Source: Scleromitrula shiraiana (lineage: Eukaryota > Ascomycota > Leotiomycetes > Helotiales > Sclerotiniaceae). Taken from it: a stretch of DNA of 64,000 bases. Location of the stretch: positions 1 through 64,000 of the forward strand of contig JABELC010000014.1 in assembly GCA_028455995.1 (NCBI GenBank). The letters run 5' to 3'. Below, one piece after another: positions 12,864 to 26,010 of this stretch (positions are counted from its first letter, which is position 1; each line of letters starts with the position of its first letter). A model generated the notes under the pieces. That model had not been told where the DNA came from and ran no database searches. It saw only the letters and a list, made by a program, of their open reading frames with translations. Position numbers and translations under genes: made by a program.

Positions 12864-14444
12864 TTTGATGTTGATGTTGATGTTGATGTTGATGTTGGTT
12901 TTGATTTTTGGCATGGCATTTGGGTTTGTTTATTCGTTCGTTGTGATATCATAGAATGTTTGTGTGGGAAGGGGATGGATGAAATAGATGATCGATTGAT
13001 TGATTCATTGATTCATTGATTCATTGATTCATTGATCAATTCAGGCAATGGAAAGGAAAGGAAAAGAAAAGAAAGGTTACAGGCGTGCAAAAATTGGGAT
13101 TACAGATGGGATGGGATGGGATGGGATGGGATGGGTGGCTGGCAGGTGTTTTCATCGTTTTATATTGATTGGGGAGTATGTATGGTATGGATGGTATGGT
13201 ATGATATGCATAAGGGAAGAATGCGAGCGAGCGAGCGAGAGAGAGAGAGGGAGGGAGAAATGGAGGGACTGGAGTTTTTGAGTGCGTTTATGAGTGTGGT
13301 TTTTTTATTTCACTTTACCTTTTTATAGGGTTGAGAAGGTTTTGATTGATTGATTGATTGGTTGATTGGTTGATTGATATCCCATACTTTCATTTTTTTT
13401 TTTCATCTTTTTGTTTGCCTTTTGATCGGTCGGCTAGATAGATAGCTTTATTTTATTTTATGTATGATTTTAAAGGGTGTGATGAAGAGAAGAGAAGAGA
13501 GGACGATTGGAGTGGTGTGGAGTGGTGTGGAGTGGAGTGGAATGAATAAATGTTAATATATCATCTGTCTGTCTGTTTGTCTGTGTGTCTGTTGGTTTGT
13601 GTCTGTTTGATGTTGATTTTTGATTGAATTGGAAGGGGTGGAGAGGAAAGGGAAAGGGAAGAGAGGAGAGGGAAGGGGAAAAGACATCTCATCTTCTACG
13701 TTTGATATATTTGATACATTTGACATGGGGGGTTGGAGGGAATGTGTATTGTAGTTTTTTATCAGTCTGTATGAGTATGAGTATGCTTGGTATGTATGCT
13801 TGGTATGTATATATATATATCAAAAGCGAGTGAACGAACACACATACATACATACATACATACATACATACACACATACATGAATGATTTAGGCGGGAGG
13901 GTAGACCGATAGACCGATAGATAGATGGATGGAGCAAAATGGAGGTATACAGGGAGGGGTGATGGATGAATGGATAGGTGGTGGATGGTTAGATAGATGG
14001 TTAGATAGATAGATAGATATCAAAATTAAATTATTTAAATATTCATATATCGAATTATCATATCTATGTTATTTCTTTCTATTTCTTTGATGCGGAATAT
14101 ATATTTATGTATATAGATAGATAGATAGATAGATAGATATGCAGGTTGTGATCGGTATGCATCATACCCTTCATCTATTTTTTAACTCGGTCTATATAAA
14201 TAACTTAACTTTCATTTATTCACATTTACATTTTTGTTCTCTTTCGTGTATATTTATCTATCTATTTATCTATCTATCTAGCTTGAAGGAAAGAAAGAAG
14301 GAAGGAAAGAAGGAAGGAAAATAAATAAATATATATTTCTCTACTCTGATCCAGAGACATGAAACTCTCTATTTATCTAATCGACATGTATTTACAACTC
14401 TACTGTATTATACGCGCTAGATAGAAAGAGCGTTGTTGTATATC

Positions 14445-14508
14445 TCCCCTGAGATGGCTCTCCCCTGAGATGGCTGTCCCCTGAGATGGCTGTCCCCTGA
14501 GATGGCGC
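14445..14508. repeat. 16-bp minisatellite, four tandem copies
   Basis: Four consecutive 16-bp units of TCCCCTGAGATGGCTG begin at 14445, 14461, 14477 and 14493. The copies are identical except for the last one or two bases (TC, TG, TG, GC). It is GC-richer and more complex than the surrounding 4-6 bp microsatellites. Confidence 0.93.
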
Positions 14509-15788
14509 GGTGGGCTTTACTTATGTTGTATGTAGTGTTGTATACTTTGGATTGGGGATTGATGGTTCTTTTGATGGTGATATCGAGAGTTGGTTACTCC
14601 CTTCCTTTCTTTCTTCATTCATTAGTTCCTTCCTTCTCTGGAGATTGAGTATATTGATTGATTGATTGATTGATTGATGGAAATTACAGGTGGTGAATAG
14701 ACAGACAGACAGATAGACAGAAAGACGCACAAACGAACGAACAAACAAACAAACAAACGGGGAAAGAAAAGGAGAAAGAAAATGGTGTGCTGGAATTCTT
14801 TGTATACAGTATCATTCATCTCATCTCATCTCATCAATACAAGATCCATTCCCCGTTTCTAGAAACCAGAATAGGATTATCTGTGGTGTGGTGCTGTACC
14901 GTGCTGTGTTGTGCTGTGCCATGAGTCGACCCCTGGTATCTCCACCGAGAAATAAAGAGGGCATAGATGAAGGAACGGGGAGGAGAGGGGGGAAAGGCAC
15001 AGCAGTATTGTATACTACCATGATATATTATGTTATTTTATAGCACAGTACAGCACAGGACAGGACTAGTGAGCATATATAGCATATATAACATGTCGAA
15101 TGAGCGGGGACAAGAAGATGGGGAGGAGAAGGTAAGTGGGTTAGATATATATTATATATTTACTACATTTAAGAGCTAAGGTTTGATGTCTGGCGCATTC
15201 GTATATACATGTCCCAAAGACCTCACATACATACATACATACATACATAGAAACAACCAGATAGATTTATTTCTAAATTCAATCCCCACAACCATATATA
15301 TTCACATCGTACGCACCCTTACATATATTCGCACAATCATAAACTCCAAGCAACCTACGTAAAAACCAAATGCTTACCCTACAAATATACGTATTTGTAT
15401 ATACATACGTATCATCAAAAACCCAGCATCTATTTCTATTTATCGGAAATTCTATCCCGCTATCAATCCATCCATCCATCCATCCATATATCGCTAAGTG
15501 CAGTCCGCACATTAGATTCATTAAATGCCACAGAGCACCATGCATACATGCATGCACCACCACACCACCACACCACACACCACCACACCATCACACTATC
15601 ACATCCAAGACAATCTACATACTTTTTGAATTCGTAATCGGTATTATATATACAATACAATACGATACAATACAATGCACTGTAATCCATGCCTGAATTC
15701 ACAATGCAGATGAATAGATAAATCATACATATATATGCATACCGACCAATGCGCATCAAATCCACACCCTTGGTATCCAATCAATCAA

Positions 15789-15855
15789 TCACTTCACTTC
15801 ACTTTACTTCACTTTACTTCACTTTACTTCACTTTACTTCACTTCACTTCACTTC
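15789..15855. repeat. CACTT-type tandem repeat
   Basis: Alternating CTTCA/CTTTA units over about 67 bp, in the gene-free region downstream of the WOPR gene. Confidence 0.88.
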
Positions 15856-17398
15856 ATTGATGCTGACTTCCTTCTTGGTAAGTCCTGTGCACTGCGGTAC
15901 GATGTGGTAAAATACCTTTGATAACTATTCTGGGCAGGTAGAGATGCATTCATTCATTCACACACATATAATCTTATGTAGATGAAGCAAGCAGCCTAGA
16001 GCTATATCACTTAAAGATATACTAATTATGATGAATATGGCTGTGAAGAATATCGATAGATAATAAATATAATCTACTCATCTCCGTTAAAGATGTATAT
16101 CAAGCAATTTGTATACATCGCATTACATCACATCACATCGCATCACATCATACCTACCTACCTCATCTACCTCCTCTCCTCTCCCCACTTCCACACTATC
16201 GTAATAATTATTTCCCTTCTGAAGACTCATAGTCTGTCAGTCAGTCAGTCAATCGATCTCCGGTCGGACTCGGATATAATCCATCCGTCCCATCCAAGCG
16301 CGTATCCCATCCTATCCTCAGCCCATCCCATCTTAAAAAGAATTCCCAGACTCAGATTCCAAGATTTCACATCCCATCTCGAACATCTCTCATGCTTATT
16401 TCTCATCCATCCATCCATTCCGATGTACGTCCTCTACATGTCGTGTCGTATCGTATCTGTGCCGTGTGAAAACAGATCAGATCCCGATGCAGAAGGAGAA
16501 ATATCCATCCATCCATCCATCCATTCATCAATTTGCAATTGCAACTAGTATAGCATGGACTTTCGAACTAAACGTAAATAGCAAAGATTATCATATACAT
16601 ACATACATACATGCATCCATGCATCCATGCATATCTACCTACTCAAGACCCAGAACATCAACATCAACTCACTCGACACGAAAAGCTCAGCACGGAATGA
16701 AACATACCGTAACAGGTCGAAGGAAAATCAAAGAATTCGGCTGGTGTACCATCCGTTACCAAAGTATGCAGTTAACTGTACGCACTGAAACTAGGTAGGT
16801 AGGTAGGTAGGTAATACAATGACCAACGAAAACAAAAAAAAAGCAAACAAAAGAAAAGAAAATATAGGATGCAAGAACGCGGCGCGTCTAGAACGTATAC
16901 TTACCTAGGTAGGTACATGATCTCCAGGTCTGAGTTCAGTTTGAGACTTTGAGTTTGGCGTTCGCTAAAGAAGATGGGTTGCGATGGGATGGGATGGGAT
17001 GAAGTGTAGTGTAGTGAAAAAATTCTGCAACGGCTCGGTTGCGGCGTGGTGTGGCGCGGTATGGCGTGGTGAATGCATTGGGGAAGTAGGTGGGTGGTAA
17101 TGGATGGGCGGATTGTTCACATTGGAGGTTAGGTTACGGATGACAGATTGATTATAAAGAGGACGAGAAAGAGGGAATGAATGAATGAATGGACGAGCAT
17201 CGAAGTAAGAGAGGGGACCCCAATTCTTGGGATGTGATGGGGTGATATTAGGTAGGAGGGTGGGTAGTAATGGAGGTAGGTGGGGTTTGACGGTTCTGAC
17301 AGACCAGACAGGGAGGGAGGGTGAAGGAGTTAAGAGAACAGATAGATCCATGAACTCGGACCAAAAAAAAAAGAAAATATTCAATAAATAATATAATG

Positions 17399-17431
<33 letters not shown>

Positions 17432-19242
17432 AAAAACATTTACATCGAGCAATGAAAAGAAAAAGAGGTGATGTGAACATGTAAAAGCATAATCATGCGG
17501 GGTTGAGGCGCTTAATTTTCTTCAAAATTGCATGCCAAGATGGTAAGGGAGAATACTCATCCACTGTCATCTTCATTCGTCGATGAGTACGATGCGATAA
17601 TGAATAGGCGGGCGCTTGTCCGAGGCGTATTATATGATCATCCATCCATCCATCCATTAAGAAATAATAAAATAATGAAAAATTGATAAAAAATAATAAA
17701 ATTAAATCCCGAAAACAAAATACTGCGTCGATGTATTGGATGGGTATCTATTATAATCACCAACAATATATATATATATATGCCTAGGTACATAACTCCC
17801 GATTACCTATAGGAAATCATCCGACATACCAATTCCAACGGAATTCATCCTCCGGAATTCAAATTTAAAGGATGAATTAGATGAGAATTCTTCAAAAATG
17901 CTTGGATCTGTTGGTGGTTGTTGTTGGTGATAAGTATCAAAGCATTTGGTACTTACTGTTGGAGGAAAAACTTTTTTGGATGTACCTCCTCCAAGAAATT
18001 TGGCTGCAATGGTACGTTGTTATCACTAACTGTTCGATGTATTCTGGGTAAGTAGATGGAAGGGATATGGTAGCTAGGTATGATGCCACTCAACCAAGTT
18101 TCTTTACACCCCCATCGTCTTTTATCAAGGGAGTGTGTGGTATGCAAACCCTGGCAACGGTAAGTTGGTAGATTGAAAAATAATTCAGAAGGAAAAAAAA
18201 AATAAAAAAATAAAATGAAATAAAATAAAATGAAACAATAAAATGAGCAACACCATTGATACCAATTTCATATCGATTTCATCTCATCTATTTTTCCTCA
18301 ACTTTAGGAACCTCGTACATTCATTCATCCCCCACAAACTAAAATGGGATATGCCGACCGACCAACACACGATGCGACGTATATCAAATTCGATGCATCC
18401 TTCCGGAGTTCCCCCCGTTTGTCAAGAAATGCATGTAAGTATGTATAAAATTAAACTTATTTGAAACGAACTCAGCCATTATATGAGATGATCGATCATG
18501 TGTCTTACCTTAAATTTACCTTCGTACCTTATCCTTATTGCAAGTAAGAACTTTACTTTTATTTCCATTTGCATTTCTATTACACTCTAGGTGTGTTACC
18601 GTATGTATATAGATATCTGTTACATTCAGTTTAAAGAAGGTTGAATGAGTATCGAGGATGGAGGGGAATATGGTGATGGAAGGCTCTCCAATCTGGGGGC
18701 CAGGGGTATATGCATGGCAAGGCCGAAGACAAAGTTTGAATTTTTACCTCGTATATGCGATAGTAATTGGGGTCGAGTATCAAAACAAAAACTAAGAAGG
18801 CTCAATTCGATGATGGAGTAGCTGTATGTATTTCGTTTCTCTTTTTGTTGTTTCAAAGATACAACGCAGCCAACGCAATTGTTGTTATAACAGGGAGTTG
18901 ATTACAAGGTACCGGTTGGTATATTTGAGAAAAATGAATGGAGATTTGTAAAGAGGCGAAGCAAGAACGACATGTGCTTAGTCAAGGTTGAAAATTCGAA
19001 GAAAAGAAGCATTTGAAAAGTTTGGTAATATAGGCTGAATTATGTGACGACGGCTGCACTGCAAGTAACAGCTAGGCATCTATTGAGTTGGAGTTGCCAT
19101 CGAATTCAGATTAGTGAAGTTGTAGCCTCCTCTCTACTCTTACAATCTTTGCATGAAAGTCGTATCAACTCAGCTTTCTTACCAAAAGTCCGGTACCAAG
19201 GCGACTTTCTTTGTTCAGACCCCTAATCATGTGCGTATACAT

Positions 19243-20897
19243 CTAACAATCACATCTACCAACCCACCTAGGAAACGTAACCATCTCCCTGATGTTTTGA
19301 ACACCAGCAAGATAGCACAAAAGTCTATCGAACCCCAAACCAAATCCTCCATGAGGCACACTTCCCCAACGTCGTAAATCCACATACCATTCCAAAGATC
19401 CAAAATCCTCTTCGCCTGCATTGCTTTTTATCATGCCTCTTTCGCGCATTGCAGAAATAATCTCAGGCAACCTATGCTCACGCATGGATCCACCTACTAT
19501 CTCGCATGCTTCTGGAACTAAAAGATCGAAACAATCAACGGTATCAGGGGATTCTGAAGGAAGCATATAGAAGGGCTTGATGGATTTTGGATATGCCGTC
19601 ACGAAAACAGGTGACCCCTTTCCAATTGTGTGAGCAAGATAACGTTCATGCTCAGCTTGTAATCCCGAGCCCCAAACAGGAGAGTGTTCAAATGCTTGAG
19701 AACTTTCTTGGAGCAGTTGGATGGCTTTTGTGTAAGTGATCCGTGGCCATGGACCACTTATCATACCATCCCATCTTTGCGCCAATTCTTTAATTCTTGC
19801 CTTGTTCTCTTCGTCGGTTTCACCACTTCTCTTCTCAGATAATAATTCTTTACCCACTTGGGAATTCTGAAGACGTTTCGCCAAAGAGCTGAGCATGTCC
19901 TCAACTAAATCCATGATATGGCCCATCTCTTCAACAAAGTTGACTTCTACTTCTAACATATAGAACTCACTTAAATGTCTTGCAGTATCGCTCTTTTCCG
20001 CTCGGAAAGTAGGAGAAAGTGTCCATACCTTCCCCACTGATTGAGCCAAAGCTTCCAAATGCAATTGATTTGAGACTGTCAAGTATTTTGATGATTTGAA
20101 GAACGATCCATCATCTCCTACACCAGCTTGTCCCTTGTGTGCGCTGCCTACATTGAAAACTTCCCCCGCACCTTCACAATCTGATGATGTAATTATCGGA
20201 GGATGGGTTTGGATAAAGTCTCGATCAGAAAAGAACTCTGTAAGGTGTGCTATGCATTGTGATCGGAATCGAAGTAAAGCGGAATTGAAAGGCGTTCGTG
20301 TACGTATATGAGGAATCGTGCGGAGATATTCAGGTGAGTGATATTTCTTTTGTAATGGGAATGTCTGCCAGTTCAAATGATAATTAGTATGATACATTTT
20401 CTAGTCAAATTAGAATTGGAACACCTTACATACGGTAGGATCCGCAGTACCAATAATATCTACCTTAGCCACATGCAATTCATGGCTTTGTGCTTTTGAG
20501 TTAGGGGAAGGTTTCCAAGATCCGGTAAGTCGTACAGCTGTTCCTGTTGAGAGGCTATCACTGTTAGGATTTGATGAGCATATCGCGATGGGGCATAGAG
20601 AGCAGACCTTTGGGCTTGTTCAGGGGTGAAAATAGCTTGTAATGATTGAAGACTTGACCCATCTCCAATTGATGCAAATGATCTCATTTTCTGGTTCCTA
20701 ATGGATCGTATGAAGCCATTGACATCCACAATAACTTCATCCTCTTCACCTAGATTATTATACTCAAGTAATTTTGATATCGATTTGAATGGAGGTGTCG
20801 AAGGTATACGTGATGGGTAAGAAACACTGAACGATCTTCTTGACTGAGATAAAGCTCTTGTGATAGATTTCGAAAGACATCTGGTGGGCTGAACCAT
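19243..20897 (-). CDS. SLM5: Mitochondrial asparaginyl-tRNA synthetase (class II)
   Basis: Three exons by phase-consistent GT..AG sites: 20897-20608, 20554-20434 and 20364-19243 (introns of 53 and 69 nt; the first has CTAAC next to its TGATAG acceptor). The product is 510 residues. The N-terminus (MVQPTRCLSKSITRALSQ...) is basic and Ser-rich, as expected of a mitochondrial presequence. An OB-fold anticodon domain covers about 45-137. The class II core follows: motif 2 FRAEKSDTARHLSEF at 257-271 and motif 3 GFGLGFDRLLCYL from 477, with the ATP-binding Arg at 484. The CEGAGEVF segment is typical of AsnRS rather than AspRS. It charges tRNA-Asn in the mitochondrial matrix and resembles yeast Slm5. 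The protein ends PRWVGRCDC, in place of the usual FPR...G.C.F ending. Transcribed divergently from the PARG-like gene. Confidence 0.93.
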
Positions 20898-22709
20898 AAT
20901 GTTTTTTTCTTAGTTCAATATTTGAAAGGAAGGTAGAAGAATATGAGATATTCTAGAAAGATCGACAGGAACACACTCTCAATTTGATTGATTAATAATC
21001 CGATGTACAGTGTAAGGAAAAGACAGGTTGCTCTGATGCTCTCGTGGTTATTGACAATGTGTGGTAGTTGCTGGTTGGTTGTTGGTGATGGTGATGGTGA
21101 TGGTGTTGATATTTCTTCTTGGAGTAACTTTTTATTATTTTCTTTCCGATATCTGATCTCATAGCTGCGCTGCCCAGGGTTCAATTTACCTAGTATAATT
21201 TCTAAGTTTACGGTAATTGGTGATAAATAATCCATGAAATCCATGATACACTAAATCCGGGTGTAACTTAGTGAAGCTAAACCTTATCGGGTAAATAAAC
21301 TACCGATGCCGATAAAAACAAAAAAAAGGCTTGAAATCGTAACGAGCCGAACCGAAGCCGAGATCCAAATCCAGATTCAAAACCAATCCCTTTATATCAT
21401 TCATTCTCACCTACTATCTATGTATTGACAGATTTCTAGTTTGCCCCATAGCTTCCATACCTCATACAAATGATATAAAACTTGTCATCACTTTCAGCTC
21501 ATCACTCACTAGAGCACCACATTGATAGATACATCCAATAAAGCAAAAGTTGCGATAGGAGGAAGGATAGTTCGTCCCAACAACAAAAGAAAATACAGAT
21601 GGACCCCCATACCTCCCACGCTATTAGAGGTTTCTTTCTTTCGATTTAAGACGTATACATCTATTTATATCTTTCCGTTTCTAATGTATCAAACAATACA
21701 AAATTTATCACAATGATACTTTTGACCCCTTTTTTTGTCATATACCAAGTATCAAAAAAAAGAAAACACCTCCGTCATCATATCATTATGTCGGTAGATA
21801 TACATTTCTGATAAAAATGTTATTGAGAATGCAATCTATGCACAACCATTGATTCATTTCTTGTCTTGTGGAACGTTGCACAATACCGTACTTATGGGTC
21901 TTAGAGGGACTATCTTAGATACATCTGGCATAAACCGTTGTCAACTTGTCAAAGAAAGGAAAAACTACTGAAACTCAAACTTGTAAAGCAGCACAGACCA
22001 TTCCTTCTTGGTCTTGCGGAAAATTCAACGCTTTGTCCTTCCCCTGGCTTCCCATTATGATGTCGTGCCTGCTCGCCTCCTTGCTCAAGCTCGGAGATGA
22101 CAGAATTTCTCTCGCTAATCTAGGGTGCTACAGGGGAATAGATCAAAAGATCTTGGGGACCGGAAGCTTGCAGTAGGTAACGAAGAGGTTGTTACCCATA
22201 CAATTAATCTTTCGATATCATTTTTCTTTTCTTTTTTGGTTCATCTGCCTAGTAAGATCATGTGGAAATGATTCACTGTTCTGGAACTTCGAAAAGAACT
22301 TTGATGAACTGACGATAAGTACATACCTTCCCTTGTGTGAGTCGGTAGATCTAGTGTTCAAGATATTATTGGCGTTTCGTACTTGGAATGCGAGCTAGTC
22401 CAATATGTTCTATCATTCTTTTGCTTTTTTGGGGTATTATTTCAATTTTTTGAAGACATATGATTTCATCCCTCAATCACCTATAACTATCTCCTTCTTT
22501 CCCTCTTCTATTACTACTTTTCCCTCGACACGATTTTCAATCAAGTTGATGAAAATATCCAAACTACTGGAAGTAAATTTGATTCGTTTGAAATTTCAAC
22601 CTCCAGCAACATATTTCGATTCAACTATATATTCAGCCTTACCTTCGTGTCATAATATTCCCCTTTCCAGTTTTCTGTGAACCTTCATTGCCATTATCAT
22701 ACATTCGAG
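20898..22709. other. 1.8-kb divergent intergenic region
   Basis: Lies between the AsnRS start (minus) and the PARG-like gene start (plus), so it holds both promoters. The open frames here are short, often lack an ATG, and show no recognisable motif. I see no RNA gene. Confidence 0.6.
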
Positions 22710-23879
22710 ATGCCACCTTCCAAACCAAAGCCTTCAGAGATTGCCGCCGAAGCGAAGAAAAATTACATTCCTTATATCCGCAATACATTTACACAATGGC
22801 CAACAACTTCATACCTCTGCCATTCCGAGTCATTACAGAACCAACCTATTCAATCATCAAGGCAGTACACATTTGGTTAGTTGTTTATCAAATCGCATAA
22901 AATCACATAAACCATATAGAATCAATACTAATAATATGTAGCTTTTCTGGAGCGAGATCCCGTAGATCTGGCACTTGAATGGGCTGCCACTGAACCTCGC
23001 GCAGTTCCTGTTATCATGCCAGCACATGACAAACGACCAGGAGGTGACTGGGAAGCCGGTTCGTATTGAACCTTTGACAAGCCGAGCTTACTCCGAATTC
23101 TAATCCGAATCAATCTAGGTGTTATGCAGCCTGAAGAATGTCTATGTAGACGAAGCACTCTCCATGCATCGCTCACGACTCCGGCCTCAGACAATTCAAC
23201 CGCCAGTAACTACCCCATCCCAGAAAGAAGTGGAATCTACTCAGAGAATGTTGGTTAGTTTTAGATTCATATTTTGCGACTGTTCGATCAACTTCGATGC
23301 GGATTAAGCTAACAGACACAAGTTGTTTTTCGTTCTGGGCCAGAGAAGTATCAACCATGGTCTGAATATAAGTGTAAGTCACAAAACCCCTTCTTATTGG
23401 ATAAAATAATAACTTGTATTGCAGCCTTACCGATAATCTCAGTACCTACTGTCAAACGGCCAAAACTTGATAGTTCCGGTAAAAAATATTCATTCAAGAA
23501 GGAACGCGATAATATGAAAGCCTCGATGAAAACCGCACTTCGCATTGCCATTTTCTATCAATATGACAAGATTGTTATTGGGACATTCGGTCTAGGGCCA
23601 GGATTCAAGAACCCCCCTGAAGAAGTCGCAAATCTTTGGCGGGAACTTTTAGTCCATGATCCAGAATTCAACCAACAATTTTCGGGGATTATTTTTGCTT
23701 TTGAGGCATGTGAGGGGCAATCTTCTCATTCATCGGGTTCAAGCTCGAGTAATGGTTCGTCTTCATCTTCGAAAAGTTCAAAATCTTCGAGCTCAAGTAG
23801 TAAATTTTCATTCGTACATGAATTGGAATTATTCAGGCAGACTTTCAAGCCAATGAATATTCATGGCGCTTTCAAATAG
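22710..23879 (+). CDS. PARG-like macrodomain protein (TIGR02452/DUF2263 family)
   Basis: Five exons with phase-consistent GT..AG introns: 22710-22875, 22942-23058, 23119-23253, 23323-23373 and 23425-23879 (introns of 66, 60, 69 and 51 nt; CTAAT/CTAAC branch sites in the first and third). The product is 307 residues. The joined sequence carries MPAHDKRPGGDWEAG followed by QPEECLCRRSTL (Gly89-Gly90-Asp91, Glu100-Glu101). This is the fungal counterpart of the GG(G)...xEE signature of microbial-type poly(ADP-ribose) glycohydrolases. Later come LPIISVPTVKRP, TALRIAIFYQYD and GTFGLGPGFKNPPEEVANLW, typical of TIGR02452. The C-terminal part has a Ser-rich insert of about 35 residues ahead of the final strand/helix. 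Likely role: hydrolysis of ADP-ribose linkages; the Gly-Gly-Asp variant leaves activity uncertain. Confidence 0.87.
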
Positions 23880-25343
23880 TGGGAGGTCGTGATATCTTGA
23901 TAGCTTGGCGTTTAGCGGTGGAAGGAATATATTACATTACATGGTGGCGTTCTGTCACGCATAATGTGGCTTGCTTGCAGGGGGAAAACTTTTGGTCTAT
24001 TTTTTTATTCCTTTATTTACAGAATGATATTGGTACTCAGAGACACACCCACCAACTTTTATTGCTTTTCTTTAATACGCAATCTGAAATTTGACAATCT
24101 CCACTACGCAGCCATATATTTCAGATCCAGCGGTCTGAGGTGTCCATTGCGGAGTCGGACTCCAGTCCGGGATGTAGGTTCTATTCTTTTGGAATATGAA
24201 TCATATTTCGTTCTAGATTAATTGATACTTCCTTCTAAACCATACACGCAAAGCGACGGTTTCTGTCTTCAGAGTTCTTTGCATGATGGTCCGAGGATAC
24301 ACTACATTAGAATGAATATATCGACGGATAATATTTATATTCATCTGCAATCGAACACTGATGTCGAAGCATTTTGGAAGATGCCGACCTGGTGTGACGA
24401 TTCCAATGACATAAGTGGTTCTTTTATAGAGTATCTATGCACGATTCCGCCCCCAATTTATCAATTTGCGGAAATCTGGTGTTACTTTAAGGTTCGAGTT
24501 TTTGTGTTTTTGTCTCTCCTTGCAAGTGGACAGTTCAGCCCGGCTTACGGATCATGCATTGCATTATCCCGTCCTATCCGTATGTATGTTCGAGTATTGG
24601 TTGCACCAAAGAATTGAAAAAGATTATCGGATCGGAATGTTAGATCGTGAATAACTGCGGCCTTTCGGATCGTCCACAATTTCTGTGGAGCATTTTTTGG
24701 CGATTAAAATACCGATATTTAAAGAATACGTGTATCGGAAATATTGCGAATGTGTGGAGATATGAGTTGAGGAAATAAGGAACGTCACGATTAGATCTGA
24801 CGGAACTTGGTTCAAGTAAAACAGTGGGACGGTTTAGATCATGTGAAGTGGTGTATTGAGTAGGTCGTACTACTTCTGGCAGAAAATATTTGTGTTTGTA
24901 TTACAATTGGTTGATATGAGGGACTTATTACCTCGTAGTTGGTAGCCAATCATGTCTGACGTGATGAAAATATCATTCAGAACCACACTCGATATTCAGA
25001 AAACGGCTATAGTGTCACAGTGATGTCTGTGGAGGAGAATTATAGGCTACACACACGATTTATGGCCCCCAAGTTCTTGTTTTTGAGATCTGGAGGAACC
25101 TTTCACAGTCTTTGGTTACTGATGACGTTTTTAAGAGCTGAAGGTCACAATTATTCAATGGGGCTGGATCTATTGGGTTGTTTCGGGAATTTGGTTTTTA
25201 TTTATGTCTTCTCGGTCTGGTAGACCGAAAGTTCGGGAATCAAATTCGAAAAAGAAAGAAAACTTATTGTTTTATTGCAGAAGTGAGAAAATGCCAGCTT
25301 TTCTCACCTGAGATCTATACCAGAGCGGAGTAGAATACTATCC
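23880..25343. other. 1.5-kb stretch without a convincing gene
   Basis: Several short open frames overlap on both strands. They mostly begin at TTG/GTG rather than ATG and show no family signature. This is the left edge of the accessory island. Confidence 0.55.
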
Positions 25344-25532
25344 CTAGTGAGATACATATCCTTCGTCTTCAGGATCTGGAGCATGGCAATTCCCATTGCC
25401 ACAGTATCCTGCCTGTGCTTCTTCCTTATATTCCATCATGTGGTATGTATCGAACCGTGGGCATTGCTCTTCCCAGTAAAATCCAAGGATATGCTGGCAG
25501 CTACTGCACACATTCTGAACGTAGATACACAT
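25344..25532 (-). CDS. Small Cys-rich protein beginning Met-Cys (62 aa)
   Basis: Intronless 62-codon frame with an ATG start, MCIYVQNVCSSCQHILGFYW at the N-terminus and EEQCPRF, GYCGNGNC further on. Cysteines fall at 2, 9, 12, 24, 44 and 49. The C-x2-C followed by Cys-Pro and a second Cys pair suggests a zinc-binding mini-domain. No signal peptide is visible, so it is probably cytosolic or nuclear. I do not recognise a named family; many fungi have short Met-Cys-starting Cys-rich proteins of unknown function. It lies in an accessory stretch with two or three similar ORFs on the other strand. It could be a chance ORF, but the Cys pattern and shared start argue against that. Confidence 0.45.
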   Translation of the reverse strand: MCIYVQNVCSSCQHILGFYWEEQCPRFDTYHMMEYKEEAQAGYCGNGNCHAPDPEDEGYVSH

Positions 25533-26010
25533 TGTTGTGAAAGGTGTAAGTGTTTTGATTGATTTTATCGTTTGTAGTTTTTGGATAGTCTTTTAATAAT
25601 AATTCGAACTGATATAATCCATATTGCAGGGGAAACTGTCAGGAATAAATAGGCCGATGGTGTATGCTGTTCTGATAGATTATACGTTTCGGACAATGGC
25701 ATTGTTGTCGAAATAATTTTCTTTGTGGTTCCTGAGCTCTCACAAACTCTTTCATCCTTGGACAAAGAAACAAAGAATTGATTCTTTTCATAAATGAATG
25801 TCCTTGTGCTTCTTTCTATTGTTAAAGCAACAAAGGATTTTGCATGGAAGTTCGACGATTAGGGTATTCTAGAAGCACCATGATGCTTACCAAGACAGAG
25901 ATTTTCGTTTTCAATGAGTGTAAAAGCTCCCGAAATCCCTCAAACTATACCATCAATCCTACAACAAAACATCAAGCGAGAGAATAACAGCGACGGGAAG
26001 ATTTCTCAAG

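Larger units (their letters stand above)
12864..19242. other. 6.4-kb gene-free, microsatellite-rich region downstream of the WOPR regulator
   Basis: No convincing gene. Open frames here are repeat-driven (Ser/Ile/His/Tyr-rich). Tandem repeats include (GATGTT)n at about 12868-12897 just after the stop codon, ATTCATTG/ATTGATTC units at about 12999-13035, (GGGAT)n at about 13107-13131, (ACAT)n at 13843-13870, (TAGA)n at 14111-14138, a 16-bp minisatellite at 14445-14508 and CACTT-type repeats at 15789-15855. From about 18.2 to 19.2 kb the sequence is less repetitive and may include the 3' flank of the tRNA synthetase gene. Confidence 0.7.

Noticed and set aside
14445..14508. CRISPR-like reading of the 16-bp tandem repeats
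   Set aside because: Units are directly adjacent without spacers and the genome is eukaryotic; it is a minisatellite.
18344..18434. Possible exon MGYADRPTHDATYIKFDASF... followed by GTAAGT
   Set aside because: A single short segment with a donor-like site; I could not find a continuing exon or homologous motif.
24222..24617. 131-codon frame in the island left edge
   Set aside because: Begins at TTG, the first ATG leaves about 100 codons, and the translation shows no motif or coding-like pattern.
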